Positions 13,253-26,546 of a stretch of DNA of 64,000 nucleotides are shown here, piece after piece; the first letter of the stretch is position 1; the number at the start of each line of letters is the position of its first letter. The position numbers and the translations under genes are program-made. The stretch lies in contig NC_057372.1 in assembly GCF_016906535.1 (NCBI RefSeq), positions 787,501 to 851,500 of the forward strand. The letters run 5' to 3'. Under the pieces are notes generated by a model. The model was given only the letters and a program-made list of their open reading frames with translations. It searched no databases and had not been told where the DNA came from. The stretch is from Rhizoctonia solani (Eukaryota; Basidiomycota; Agaricomycetes; Cantharellales; Ceratobasidiaceae).

Positions 13253-13688
13253 GAGTCGTTTTCTTTTTCTTTCTCCGTGTGTGTATGTGCGTGTGTATCA
13301 CTAGTCGCTGTCGATGTGCCGTCGTTGTATACCTATGCTTGCGATATGTTTTTCTAGTCTCTGGCTTCTCCTTTTCCCCCTCCTTTCGCTGTTCATCTTT
13401 TTCCGGGTCTTCATGGGTTGCTAGACTCTCTCCCCTCTCGTTGTCGTAAAAATGTGTGTCTTGTCATGCGCTAGCTGATTATCCATCACCCCTTTTCCCC
13501 TCGCTGGTTCGTTTTGTGAATTATTAAATTTGTTTCTTGTGAATAAAGTCTTCTTTTACGACTTTCTCTTTTTTCACATCCCCAAGGGGGGTTTGAGTTG
13601 GATTTGCGGACAAGTACATGACAAAAGTTTGGCTTGGGTACATGATATATATTCCCATTAAAGGCTACATGATTACTTGTAATACCCA
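13253..13688. other. Convergent 3' region, PPS1-like / ALG12
   Basis: 436 bp between two convergent stop codons, pyrimidine-rich on the plus strand with a GT-rich patch (13277-13300) and AATAAA-like sequence near 13540. It should contain both 3' UTRs; no gene seen. Confidence 0.4.
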
Positions 13689-16290
13689 TCACCATACGTT
13701 TGCCTTGTTGCGCAAGACAAACAGCGTGGGCTTGGTCACCACTCTTAATCGCTTAATATCCACCTTCTGAAACCCTTGGACGCTCCCAACAAAGTCCCAC
13801 TTTTCTATAGGATGTGCGCTAGGATCTTCCACCACGAGGTACGTAAAGTCGTCATACGAGACCGGATTCGGGTCCTTGGAATACGTCCATGAATTCGAGC
13901 TCGAGCTCAAACTCGACGAGACATTGTTGTTATTAAAGTACGGAGGCGAATGAGCTTGGGTGAATAGCGATGCACCGGTCTGAGCTGCCAAGTTATCGAT
14001 CCACACGCTCGTTCTCGAGTTGGACGAGGAGGGAGGGAGAGAGTTGATGAGCGCGAGAGCGTGGCCGCCCGGATAGTTGGTTCGTGAGATGGCGGTGAGC
14101 AAGAGCGTTGCTGTAATGTTGCATCCTACCAAACCGAACACGGCAAGTCGTCCCAAGACCCGTAGAGGACCCGATGGGAAGGAGAGTCTGGTCGGTTGTA
14201 TATCAGCATACAAAGCCTAGCGTACGGAGAAAGGGCAAGGGAAGGAGGGAGGAAGGGGGGACATACAGTCGTTTGGCACCTATTGCAGCAGCAACATTGA
14301 TCATCGGTACCACGTAGACCACGAATCTCCACTCCTTGTGCCCGAGTCCCGAGATGAGGAGCACAAAGGCGACGTATGGAGTGAGGAGCTCGCGCACAAT
14401 GCTGGGACTATGCGGGCTGTTGGCCTTGTCATTCGTCTTGAGTAAAGTTCGTTCGAGCGCGGTTGGTGCACACGCATACAGCGCAAGTGGCGTAGAGCCG
14501 AGAAGGAGCTTTGGAAGGTGCTGCGTCAGGTACGTGTGCCATGGCGAAATCTGGGTTGGAGTAGAGAGGAATGTGGTCAGTGATCTTACGAAAGCCAATG
14601 CATGAATCATTCCGAGAACTTTGCACATATTGGGAAGTGAACCCCATGAGTCGAACGTGCCTTGGGGGGGAAAGAGAAAGATCGAGCGGAAATGCAAAAG
14701 GTTCGCGTGCGAACGAGGAAACGGGTATGTCTCGCCTCACTCAAGGCGGGCGGATCCCGGCGAGAAGCTTCATCGTATGGCTGAGAGACCGAGTCTAGAG
14801 TCATCTGACCATGAGTCTAGCAAGGGTCGAGATGGCATGTATGCGATAATGTTCGAAATCAAATGCATGATGGCAGCTCTATCGAGCCTGGCCAGGAGTA
14901 TCCCGGCGATCGAGAGGTCTTTTTGCATTGGAGAGGGGGTGGCGTAGTTCGTTTGCTCGTCTCGGGGAAAGGAAGTTGCGGGGAAATGCGAGCCTAGGCG
15001 TGCGCAATTGGAGATGGCGAAATAGTTGACGTTCGTTATTAGAGAAGTAAGTGGAGAGTGGCGGAATGTGAAGAGAGGAGTAGTGCTGCCGGTAACGCAT
15101 GATTACGAGGCACAGTGTGGGCCATAATTAGGATAACGCAAAACGTTAATGCAAAAATAGAGAAATGCATAACCTCGGATTGCTCCAGGAACGATGCGAA
15201 GAAATGTACTAGTGCGAACTAGCACGTAAAGTAGAGCAGTCAAAAGGCTATACACTTACCCCCCATTCCGAACTCTTTCCCTCGTATACATTGAACAGGA
15301 TTCCAGATAGTTCTGGCCATACAAATGATCTCCATTCATTCCAAAAGTATGAGTCGATGATGAGAGTGCTGGCTATGTTCCTCCGTTATCACGCATTCTG
15401 AACATCAGAAATATGACCTACCAAGGCTACCTATCGCAAAGGTTAGTCCCATAGGAATAAGGAACCTCGGCGGAACAGAGTATCTGAATAGAACCAAGGG
15501 GAGTGTGGGGAGAAATAGTAATATCAGTTCAGAGCGGAATATGATTGCCGTTGCTCCGAAGAAACATAGGATGATCCTATAGTGTCGTCGTATCGTAATA
15601 GGGGTCGAGCCAGGATGGACATAGAGTGATGTGGCCATGTTAACTGAAGCCAATGCGTTAGAAGTAGCCAACCAGCAAATTGGACTGATCGAAAATACCT
15701 GGAAGGAGAGCAAACATATTGGGTAGAGTACGTCCGATCCAGAATGGGAGGTGGAATTGTGTGCAAGTCAAAAGGGTGAACAAGGCCGATGTTCCTCTAC
15801 CAAAGCGCCGCTCGACGGCCCTTCTGATCAAAATCAGACCATATACATTGCCAGTTGCAAGACACAGCCTCACTGAACAATAAATTACTTGTACTATCAG
15901 AGTGAAAAGCTTTCGACTTACTGAGAAGCTGAACTCCTAGCTTGGATTGAATGATGCCAAAGGCCGTGCAAATGCGTAAGGGCAGGTACGAGCCAGCGGC
16001 GAGTACGAGGCTGCCTATAAAAGTGCGAGGAACTACTCCTGGGAATACAAAGTGGTCATACTAGATAGCATATCTAGTTGTGATCCCATCAAAAGTCAAA
16101 AGTGGCTTACATGTGGAAGGGCCTTTGGTGTGAGTCCATATGCTAAGATGTCATGAGTAGCGTGTAAGTTGAAACTTTCTTCTACTTTGTTATAAGGAGC
16201 AGCAAATATATGTGACCAAGCAACAAGTAATATCGACAAGTCTAGTAATATTCCAATAACAGAGCTGACTCTAGATGCTTGAAGGGACAT
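13689..16290 (-). CDS. ALG12: Dol-P-Man:Man7GlcNAc2-PP-dolichol alpha-1,6-mannosyltransferase (ALG12)
   Basis: A polytopic ER mannosyltransferase of the GT22 family. It adds the eighth mannose to the lipid-linked oligosaccharide used for N-glycosylation. The start at 16288-16290 gives MSLQASRVSSVIGILLDLSI, and the family block KVEESFNLHATHDILAYG follows in the first luminal loop, carrying the conserved acidic residues. Later exons encode FPGVVPRTFIGSL, a WPELSG segment, KSSEWG joined to ISPWHTYLTQHL, and the GT22 hallmark GLGHKEWRFVVYVVP. The C-terminal part after about 14200 is less conserved. Most introns are short, but the one between KSSEWG and ISPWHTY spans 14551-15259 (709 nt), far longer than its neighbours. 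The gene is head-to-head with the YVC1-like channel, 75 bp apart. All conserved blocks stay in frame when introns are removed, so the call is firm. Confidence 0.88.
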
Positions 16291-16365
16291 GGTGAGTTGT
16301 CGGCTGTCACGTGCTGCGACAATAATTACGTGATATGCGGGGTAATTAAGCGCGTAGAGAATTCT
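16291..16365. promoter_or_regulatory. 75-bp bidirectional promoter with CACGTG box
   Basis: Only 75 bp separate the ALG12 and YVC1-like start codons. The gap holds a palindromic CACGTG at 16308-16313 (bHLH-type E-box) and a second ACGTGA core at 16328-16333. Both promoters and 5' leaders must be packed here or extend into the opposite gene. No TATA box is seen. Regulation by a bHLH factor is inference. Confidence 0.55.
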
Positions 16366-19300
16366 ATGATGGTCCCAACTTCGACTATGGACCCAGAAGT
16401 GCAGCTTCGTTTGCCTCTCGACGTACCTGCGGAACAAGATTTATTGAATCAGCCAGTATTTCCTCTCATACACGCAATTAAGAAAGATGTAGAAGTGAGT
16501 GAATTTCCTATGAACCAGGTCTTTGTTTGACTGAAACGATGTGCATAGGAGCGGATCGGTAGGTTGCTCTCGGTCAAATTTGTGCGCGAAAATTAATTTG
16601 CCATTATATAGATGCATCTCTCTCTTGGGACCAGCTTGTGAGTAAATTCATCAAATTTACACCTCAACGGCTTGTTAAACGCATCACAGAACGCTGTTGA
16701 TGTCAACTACTCAATATTCCGACCCCTCGTCTTCAAGTATGCAAAGCTTAGAAACTATGCAATTGGTAAGAAATAGTGCTCAACTCCATAAACCACTTCT
16801 CACGCGAAGTCACAGTCTACGCATGTCTGGTGGTACGAACACATTGTACGTATTAATTTTCGCAATTCAATCCGGAACTTGCCTCGTTCCATATGTTGGC
16901 TCCTCGTGCCAACTTTGGTAAAGCCTTTGCACCTGGTGACCTACTGACCAAATACTTGTGTTAGTCATCGAATCAGCGTCCCAGGATCTTGCGTTTGCTC
17001 CACTGAAGCTGACAAGGGCTGATGCATGCGAGCTCCTTGCGCTGAAGCTCCTTCGAAGATTCACCGGCAACTCGGACAACCCCGTTGACCTTTTCAGTGT
17101 TCTCACAGTCAGCTGGGACCCTCTTCAAGGATGCCCCGACTCATGCATGTCAGATATCAGGGAGATTACAGGGGAGGACATTCGGAACGCAGATAGGGTC
17201 AGCGCACTCGAGGTGAGTAACTATAGTCATGGTTGCTATGGATTTGAACGCACCATTTGCCAGATTGCCATATCCTCCGAGGCGAAACGCTTCATTGCCT
17301 CACCTTTGGTCCAGACGTGCATTACGGATATCTATAACGGCCGAGTGGTCTTCAGCGCCCCCGCCACCCGAGGCTCTATTCTGGCCGATAATTACAAGCA
17401 ACGACACGTCCAGGTTTATGACGTACACAACACCCCATGGTTAGACCATTACAGGTGTGTGGTACATATTGAATGTACACCGTTGATAAACTGATGTCTG
17501 TGCACCAAGGTTACGAGTTCCCCGATATCGTGGTATTATGGAGTTTGTGGACTTTGCAATCTTGCTGTTCCTGTTTGTACTATGTCTCCACAGTAAGTGT
17601 TCTCCCAGAGTTTGATGCAGGCTCATAACTTATCAAGCCCAGACAAGAGTTTTAGTACTATGAACTGGTCTGAAATCGTATTCATTATATTTGCCTTTGG
17701 CTTCCTCTTGGATGAATTGACTGCTGCGTTGGAGCATGGCTGGGATAGTACGTTCACCACTGATCCGTTATACACGTTCACTAATCTGTACCACCAAGTC
17801 TACATCCAAAACATGTGGAATGGATTTGACCTCGCGTTTGCGACTATCTTCATTGTATACTTGGGATGCAGGTGCCGTGGCCTTGTTAAGGATGACTTTT
17901 GGTGGAACGACCTTGCTGTACGTCTGTTTTCAATCTCCGCTGCCATGCTCCAAAAAATTAACTTTCTGTGTTATAGTATGATATACTCGCATGCGGGGCT
18001 TGCATTCTCTTCCCGCGTCTTGCTTTCTTTGCAATCAAGAACAATCTTATCATCCTGGCCCTTCAGGTGCTGTCTCCCGCCCTAACACGCAAGGTAAATA
18101 CTGACTCACTAACAGGGAATGATCGCCGAGTTCTTCGTTTTCATCATGTTGGCTGCGGTCTGGTAAGCGGTTCTTTATCAGAAGTTGAATAGCTTGATCA
18201 TAAAATGCGGCTGAAACAGTTTCTCTGGTCTGTTGTTTACGCTCTGGACACTATCGCGCGGGAGCGCAACATGGAATTTGCGCAAGATTGCATGGCTCAT
18301 GACCCAGGTTTGGTGAGTGAATATGTATGCATATATAAACGGCATTTAACCATGCGAGGAAGGTTTGGTAACACCTTCTTGAGTTTTACCGTTGCAGAGA
18401 GTTTCCATCCTATCTTTGGACCTATTCTAATGGTATGTTCGGCTTAATAGACTGTAGATTCTAACCTAATATACGTTGATCCGCAGGTTATGTTCGCTGC
18501 GTTATCCAATACTCTCCTCGTAAGTGTACTTCCAGGGTACTTGTGGCTAATATCAACGGAATAAACTCCAGATAACAATCATGATCTCGATCCTATCTAA
18601 CACGTTTGCACGAATCAATGAGCATGCCTCGGAGGAATATCTATACCAGTTTGCCATCTCCACTATTGAAGGGTAAGAGTGTCACGTTTTGAATTAGTGA
18701 CTCATCCACGTCTAACGACAATTCCAGAGTCAAGTCAGATGCACTGTTCTCGTACCAGCCACCTTTTAACATCCTGGCCCTATTATTTTTGTACCCGCTA
18801 TCAACCTGTTTATCGCCGCGCCAACTACATACAGCCAACGTATTTTTGATCCGAATCACGGTAAGCTTGCTTTGTTTCACAGGCTGAATTATTTACTTAT
18901 ATAAATTATGTAGTCTTTTCCCCAATTGATTGTGATCGGAGTCTATGAACGATGCTTTGCGCCTGGAAGCAGATTTATCGCAACAACCAAAGCTGCAGGG
19001 TCATCAATGTTCGACAGTGTATCGCGACAATTCAGATTGTTCGAGTCGTTCATGGGCACTTCCCGGGACGACGTAATGGGTGCCATCTTTGAGATCGATG
19101 TCCCCCCAAGCGTCACAAACGCATTTTCAACAGAGGGTGACAGGGAACCAGGAATGGAGGACTCGGCTGAGTTTGGCAAGGCACAGGAACCTGACGAGAC
19201 AAGGCAAGGGCGGCCTGAGATCGTTCTTTCACCTACCCCCAGGCGGTCCAGGTCCCGGACGAGCCGGACATATCGTGAAGAACAGCCACCTAACAGCCCG

Positions 19301-19602
19301 CTTGCACGGCTATTTGGTACAGTCCGTCAACGAGCTATCTCAGCACAAGGTGATGCATTGGGAGATATTAGGAAGATTGGAGAAGCAATGGAGAATCTGA
19401 AGGAGGCTGCAATGCCTGGCGACAAGCTAAGACAGGAGATCAAAGAGCTGTCGGAGCGTCAGGTAAAGTTTGAACGACTCCACACTTGCTTGATTTTTCT
19501 CTTACCTTTGCTAACTAGGCACGAATTGAGACGCTGTTGTTGACGTTGACGAGAGGAATGAGAGGCGAGGGAAATGGTTCTAGTTCTTCCGCACGGGGTT
19601 AA
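16366..19602 (+). CDS. YVC1-like fungal TRP cation channel
   Basis: A multi-exon membrane channel resembling the yeast vacuolar Ca2+-release channel Yvc1 (TRPY1). The N-terminal cytosolic helical domain contains DVNYSIFRPLVFKYAKLRNY, the conserved start of this family. Six membrane segments follow: around YRGIMEFVDFAILLFLFVLC, WSEIVFIIFAFGFLLDEL, FDLAFATIFIVYLGC, CILFPRLAFFAIKNNLIIL, GMIAEFFVFIMLAAVCFSG and the pore helix pair around WFGNTFLSFTVAESFHPIFG. A C-terminal block with LFSYQPPFNILALLFLYPLS and FPQLIVIGVYERC is diagnostic for fungal TRPs. The tail is charged (Arg/Glu) and ends after a final short exon. The start could be 16366, 16369 or 16387 (three in-frame ATGs). Expected role: Ca2+ release from the vacuole under stress. 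No frame break was seen. Confidence 0.85.
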
Positions 19603-20092
19603 ACGAGAGGCGCAATGTCAGCAGGGATCTATTATCGAGAAATGTTTACTCTTGATGAATTTAATACGTTTTCACAAACAAATGCGAAACAATCAGCAAA
19701 TACGGCTAAACTATTTGAAGAGCGGTTGGGATGCTTACGCAAGAGCCGTCACGAGGGTGACCTTTCAAATTGCGTTTCGTTACCGGGTTCCCTTGTTTCC
19801 TTCACTTTGGCTTTGTGCTTGTGCGTTCCCCTCCCTCTACGACTCCTCGTCCTCTCTCTCTTTGCTGTCTCAACTCTTTCTTCTTTTTCGGGTTGCGGGG
19901 CGATATCCAGATTTTAGTGCGCACGGTAGACGCTTAATTCACATATTTCAACTTGGAGTCGATACCAGCTCTGTTCGCAACCATATCACCGTTCGTTGTC
20001 GATAGCCCAGTTCATAGTGTGCATTATCGATAGTAGACCGCACATACCCATCACGTCTCTTCTCTGAACCAACCCAATAAGCTTAAATAAAC
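19603..20092. other. Intergenic, YVC1-like / kinase
   Basis: 490 bp between two plus-strand genes; a pyrimidine-rich stretch at 19790-19910 probably belongs to the kinase promoter. No gene seen. Confidence 0.4.
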
Positions 20093-21905
<1,813 letters not shown>

Positions 21906-22432
21906 TGTGAGTTGTGTTTCCAAGCTCACCTCACTTGATCTCAATTGGCGCGCAGGTGACAAGCGTGTGGCCGATTGACTTGGCTTACGCTCTACTCTCT
22001 TTCTTCTTCCAACTCTTTTTTTCGTTGGTCTCCCGTTGATTGGTTCATACTCATCTGTTTTGTTATCTGACGTCGGTTTTTCTTCTTTCTCTACTCTAAT
22101 ATATGCATAACTTTTTCGTCTCAAAACCCCGACACCTATGAAGTGACCTGCCTCTCTCTCCCGGAACTTGTTTGTTTGTTGCACATTTCTCCATTCACTG
22201 TTTTATCTTTCTTTTTTCCACTCCTTGTTGTCTCTATCGCTGCTCCTGTTCGATTTTAAGCCCCATTTGTTGATAGTGGATATAACTTGTATAACCTCAT
22301 CTTTTTTGGTAGCAACAAATGTTCGATTGTTTCGTATTTCGTAGTATCCTACTGAGTGATTTTACGAATAATTAATATGGGGCCTTCATAGTATCGGGTA
22401 ATAAGTGACATAAGAAACCCTGTTTCAGTGGA
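21906..22432. other. Convergent 3' region, kinase / SPO11
   Basis: 527 bp of T-rich sequence on the plus strand (21990-22330) between two convergent stops. It is likely 3' UTR and polyadenylation sequence. No gene seen. Confidence 0.4.
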
Positions 22433-24647
22433 TCAAAAATCGTCCAAATCATCCAAGTCGATCAAGTCTTCAGCTTCTTCCTTGATGACGATATCCGTAT
22501 CTTCTGGGTCACTGAGTTCAATCATACCGTCCTCGCTGTCCAAAGCAAGAGCTTCCAAGATCTTTCCGCAAACATACTTCACAAGTGCAAGTGCACCTTC
22601 TCCGCGACCAGAGATCACCTCGATTTCAGCCTTGGTCCCGGTTTGGAGCATTTGCTCTAGCTCTTCTCTGTGTAAAATAAATTACGGATATGAGGGGGGT
22701 CAAGCGAGTTATTTCATAAGCCGAGGCACATACACCCATTCGCTCGGGAGCGTTTGAGAACGGAGCATGTTTTCAGCCTAACGTATGCAGATTTAAATTT
22801 CCCCACACGATTAGTTCGAGTGGATAAAGAGATAGCCGCACGGGTTTTATACCTTACGAATATCAGCCGATGTGGTTTTTAGCATCTCAAGGGATGGTAT
22901 GCCCAGTCTATTCCGCCATGTCAGCACAGTTAACTTGTGAAGCGGTTTAAATGGATGGATGGCACCGTTTGATATCTGCCCGTTTGACCCCTATCCACTG
23001 CACCCTTTCCGCAGCCACATCTTCGTGAACCAATGTTTTAGAGCCGAATTTGTAGACGGAAAGAATATCCATTCCATGCGGGTCCGCGTCTACGAGGCAT
23101 AGGATTGGGATGCTATAGTCCTTTGATTTTTAAAAAAGAAGTAGCAACTGTTAAATCAAAGTGGCACCGACCATTCTGGGAGTTCGCTGGAAAATACGGA
23201 CACGAGCTGGCGTGTGGCGAGGTCAGGATATCCCTTTCCCTAAATGGGGTCTCATGAGCATGTGAATATATGCGCGCTATAGCAACTTGCTGTTATTATG
23301 ACTCCCCTTCCAATTGATTTGTGAGCCGAGGCAAAGCCAAGGGCGCACAAGGTTTGGAATATCGCCTGTTCTGTCGTTGATTAGTGTGTGGAATTTGATA
23401 GGAGTGTGCCAATTGCCTCTTTTTCAACAATCAATACCCACGCAAGGTCTTCGTCTATATTGACGTTGACTATGTCTTCTCCGACTGGTATAAGCGTCTC
23501 CTATAATTCAAGTTGCGGGTTGATTAGAGGTGAGAACCGGCAAATTGGACTTGCCTCGAAATCCATCCCTCTGATGACTTCTCCCTTTGATGTGGTGAGG
23601 GTTAGAGCCGAGCCGCAAAAGAGACCCTTTAACGCCGCTCTCTGTGCGACCCCCCCCCCCAATTGAGTAAACGAGGAAAGGTGAAAGAAAAAGAGAAAAG
23701 ATACGCACAATCCCCAAATCCCCCCTCGTGAGACCAAGTGTAGCCGCCAAGTCATCTACCAACTATTCTCCAGCTCTAAACCCGTCCACCCGAAAAAACC
23801 TCACAAGACTTTCGGATATACATCAAGACGTACCGCGTCAGAAACAGACTGCTTCCCAAAAAGCTCAACGTCGCTGTAGAATATGTCTCTTTTGGTCGTC
23901 GGAACGTCGTCTTTGAGTGCGAGGTGTGAGAGTTCGGCTACTTTTAGGGCTCCGGCTGGGTAATGGAACGGCGACCCCCCAAAGTTTAGCTGACGCTCAA
24001 GTTTGCTTCGGGATGTACAAGAGAGACTTGCCTATCATCTTGAGTGTAGGCGTACGCTTACTCGGCCAAACGATTCGGCGGACCCGGCTTGTCTCAGACC
24101 TATTGGGGAGGAGGTTGCAATTTGGGTGAGAGGCGGTACGAATGTATGCGCGAAAAACAATTACTTTTTACGGCAAGATACCATCTGAAACTCGAATTTC
24201 TTCTCGTTGCACCCCCCATTCAGGTGTTTATGTGTTTGTATACACAGTGAAATGAGCGGGAGCCACTGACCGACTTGTCATAGCCATTTACAATCTCCTC
24301 AAACATAGTCATAGCCCACTCTTCAAGCGCCCATATTGCGTCTTGACTAGACGAGTCAGGTTTTAGAAATGGCGCTGCATGAAGATAGCAAAGACGCAAA
24401 TACTTTGCCGCCGGGACCGTAAGTCGGTCGAGATCTTCAACGGGCTCCTGCTTCACCTGTTCGTTTGCCGGGGCTTGTAGATCATTATCCGGTGGTAAAG
24501 AAGACTGGCTGCGGGCAATGTATTCTCGATATCATGCGTCGCCACAAGTTCGTTGTCGTCGTCGTCGCACCAAAGCAATTCATCTGATTGGGTTCCAGAA
24601 TTATCCATGATGGGCGTTGGGAGTCGGGGGGACAAAGTGCGAAACAC
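22433..24647 (-). CDS. SPO11: Meiotic DNA double-strand-break protein SPO11
   Basis: Relative of topoisomerase VI subunit A that starts meiotic recombination by a tyrosyl-DNA cleavage. Recognised blocks in order: ALKVAELSHLALKDDVPTTK with RDIFYSDVELFGKQSV (the second aromatic is the expected catalytic Tyr; the first is Phe rather than Tyr), VDDLAATLGLTRGDLGI, KGLFCGS, VLIVEKEA, IGRGVIIT, KGYPDLATRQLVSVF and the Toprim metal motif PILCLVDADPHGMDILSVYK. The C-terminal end is unusually acidic (IDLDDLDDF). At least ten exons. The start may be 24647 or the in-frame ATG at 24608. Between about 24500 and 24545 the frame shifts by one missing base. The region of the small exon near 24140-24200 could not be resolved exactly. 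An intron at 23956-24031 may use a GC donor; a GT donor at 24061 is an in-frame alternative. Confidence 0.87.
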
Positions 24648-24733
24648 ATGTTAAGCGCCAAGATTGGTCATCCGGCTCTTGGCTCCTGGATATAAACTCT
24701 CACTTGTGACTATCACAAGGCCCCCAGAACACC
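24648..24733. promoter_or_regulatory. 86-bp bidirectional promoter, SPO11 / YPI1
   Basis: The SPO11 start (24647) and YPI1 start (24734) are 86 bp apart. The gap has ATTGG (inverted CCAAT box) at 24663-24667 and TATAAAC at 24691-24697, the latter about 40 bp before the YPI1 ATG. A meiosis-specific gene and a general phosphatase regulator thus share very little control DNA. If SPO11 starts at 24608 the gap grows to 125 bp. Confidence 0.55.
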
Positions 24734-25263
24734 ATGGCGTCTACATCTGCTGCTCGTCGACCTGCTACATCCGCACCTGGGGATGGCTCGCGAACTATTA
24801 CGGTCAGAGACTCGCAGCCTATTCCAGAGGGCAATAACCCTGGAGGCGAAGCACCCAACGGGATCCTGCGACTACGAGGTGGACCAAGGAGCAGACCGCG
24901 TGTGATGTGGGATGCGGATGTGATAGATAACGAGGGTTGTGGAAAGAAGAAGTCAAAGAGTATGTACCTCAGCCAATTGTGTTTACTTTGCTTACTCACC
25001 CATCACCCATCCAGTCTGCTGTATCTACCACAAACCCAGACGCTTCGACGAATCATCATCCGAGTCAAGTGGCGACGAGAGCGACTCATCGTGTGGGAGT
25101 AACGACAGTCGTAAACATGCCCATAAACGCCCAGACAAGGCTGGGGATCCCAACCCCGGTCCGAATGCGTACGAGAAGTCTGGATCCAAGGGTAAAGGTA
25201 AAGGTACGTGCATCACGACTCGTGCTATGACGCTCGCTAATATCTCCCGACCAAATAGCCTAA
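24734..25263 (+). CDS. YPI1: Type 1 protein phosphatase inhibitor YPI1 (inhibitor-3 family)
   Basis: Small, disordered PP1 regulator. The PP1-binding region reads RPRVMWDADVIDNEGCGKKK with an RVxF-like RVMW. It continues across an intron at 24961 (A|gtatgt...cag|TC) into CCIYHKPRRFDESSSESSGD. This string, with CCIYHKP and the acidic Ser tract, is nearly diagnostic for the inhibitor-3/YPI1 family. The C-terminus is His/Lys/Gly rich (RKHAHKRPDK, GSKGKGK) and a last intron leaves only the end of the final Ala codon and the stop (TAA at 25261-25263). Total about 150 residues, usual for the family. In yeast YPI1 controls nuclear PP1 (Glc7). The gene is complete and in frame. Confidence 0.9.
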
Positions 25264-25721
25264 CTTGTTCGCTCCCTTTTCGTTATGTTACCCTATTTTT
25301 TCGGCTCCATTTAATTATGCCCATATCCCATTGTAACCCCTATCGCTATTCCCTTGCTTTCACGGATTTATCTATGTATTCCCCCTCTATTTTCTTTCAA
25401 TTACAACCGCGTGTCAAGTGAACAACAAACGTGTCACCGTCACCGAGCGTCATCTTGCCATCTTGGGCCTATTTCCCGAACATCCTTTCGTAAAAGCCAA
25501 AGAACCATTGTTCCCAATGACGTCGATTCGAGCACGGGACTTTTTTTTTTTTAAGCGTGTGCATGTAGAGCTTGGATGTCGCTCCACTTTTGAGATCCGC
25601 CGTCGATCACCAGGGATGATCTTATACAAAACTCCACATCCATGTCGTTACCGTAACCGACACGATATCTCCTCAATTCACTACACCACCCAAATTGTCT
25701 TTATATCCGTATCTGTATCTC
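25264..25721. other. Intergenic, YPI1 / POF1-like
   Basis: 458 bp, T- and C-rich, with a T11-12 run near 25540. A short open frame from 25418 shows no family features. Probably the YPI1 3' UTR and the next promoter. Confidence 0.35.
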
Positions 25722-26546
25722 ATGTCCCGTTTCCAAGCCGCCATCAACCGCCTCAGATCTGGCCAATCCAAATTCGAACTCGTTCATCGTCCGAATGGAT
25801 CTTGGCCAGGTACAAACGGACCACACATATCCGTCCTGGACTCGTCCTTTAACCCCCGACCAACGCGCATGCCGCCCTGGCCTCTCAGTCGTCTCAGTTA
25901 TCCCAGTCATCAGGCACAAGCTGCTGCTCCTTCTCTCCATAAGCAACGTGGACAAGGTTCCCAAACCAGGAGATGCGATCCCGAGCAACGGCTAGAAATG
26001 ATGGTCGCCTTGGCCCAGAAACTGGGTCAGGACGTAGCAGTCGGGGCAGTCAACGAGCCTACGTTTGTCGGCAAGTCAGAAATCCTACGCGAACATTGTT
26101 CAGATACGGGTAAACCCGGTATGTGTATTTCGTTGGTCTGCGAGCAAGCAAGGCAATGACTCTTGGGTGTATGTGTGCGTTGGGATAAAAGAATTAACGT
26201 TCCTTATGGGATGGGATACGATCGTTCGGTTCTTTGCACCGAGGTACTATCCATCTCCGTCCCAGATGCTTTCCAAACTGCGCACGTTTTTCAACGAGGA
26301 AGGGTCCTCTATCGTGTGTGCCCGTCGAGGATCCCATCCCGATACCGAGGAAGAAGAGTTCTTGCGTCCGAGTACGTGCAAGAGTTTTACGACGCAGGAA
26401 AAATAAAGATCACAGACCTCGATCAAAGCGTGAGGGACATTAGTTCGACGGATGTGAGGAAGGGGACGATCGAGACGGCCGAAAGGTATTGTTCCAAGGA
26501 GGTAGTGGAGATTATCAAACGAGAGCAGCTGTATTTCTGGAACTAA
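25722..26546 (+). CDS. POF1-like cytidylyltransferase/NMN adenylyltransferase-family protein, frame broken in four places
   Basis: The start MSRFQAAINRLRSGQSKFEL leads into HISVLDSSFNP and, one frame on, PTNAHAALASQSSQL. Together these are the nucleotidyltransferase motif DSSFNPPTxAH of the fungal POF1/NMNAT-like family. Next, in a third frame, come KLLLLLSISNVDKVPKPGDA, then back in the first frame PEQRLEMMVALAQKLGQDV. After an intron near 26119-26189 the protein continues LTFLMGWDTIVRFFAPRYY, and after another one-base shift near 26370 it ends SEYVQEFYDAGKIKI, SSTDVRKGTIETAERY and KREQLYFWN. SSTDVR corresponds to the family's second nucleotide-binding motif (SxTxxR). Each break fits loss of one base (the first in a C run at 25853-25857), so I favour sequence errors over a dead gene. 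The enzymatic substrate is not certain. Confidence 0.7.

Noticed and set aside
24500..24545. 41-nt intron in SPO11 exon 1 (GTGGCG...GCCAG)
   Set aside because: Possible in frame, but it would remove open sequence and is very short; a one-base loss explains the shift equally well and matches the pattern elsewhere.
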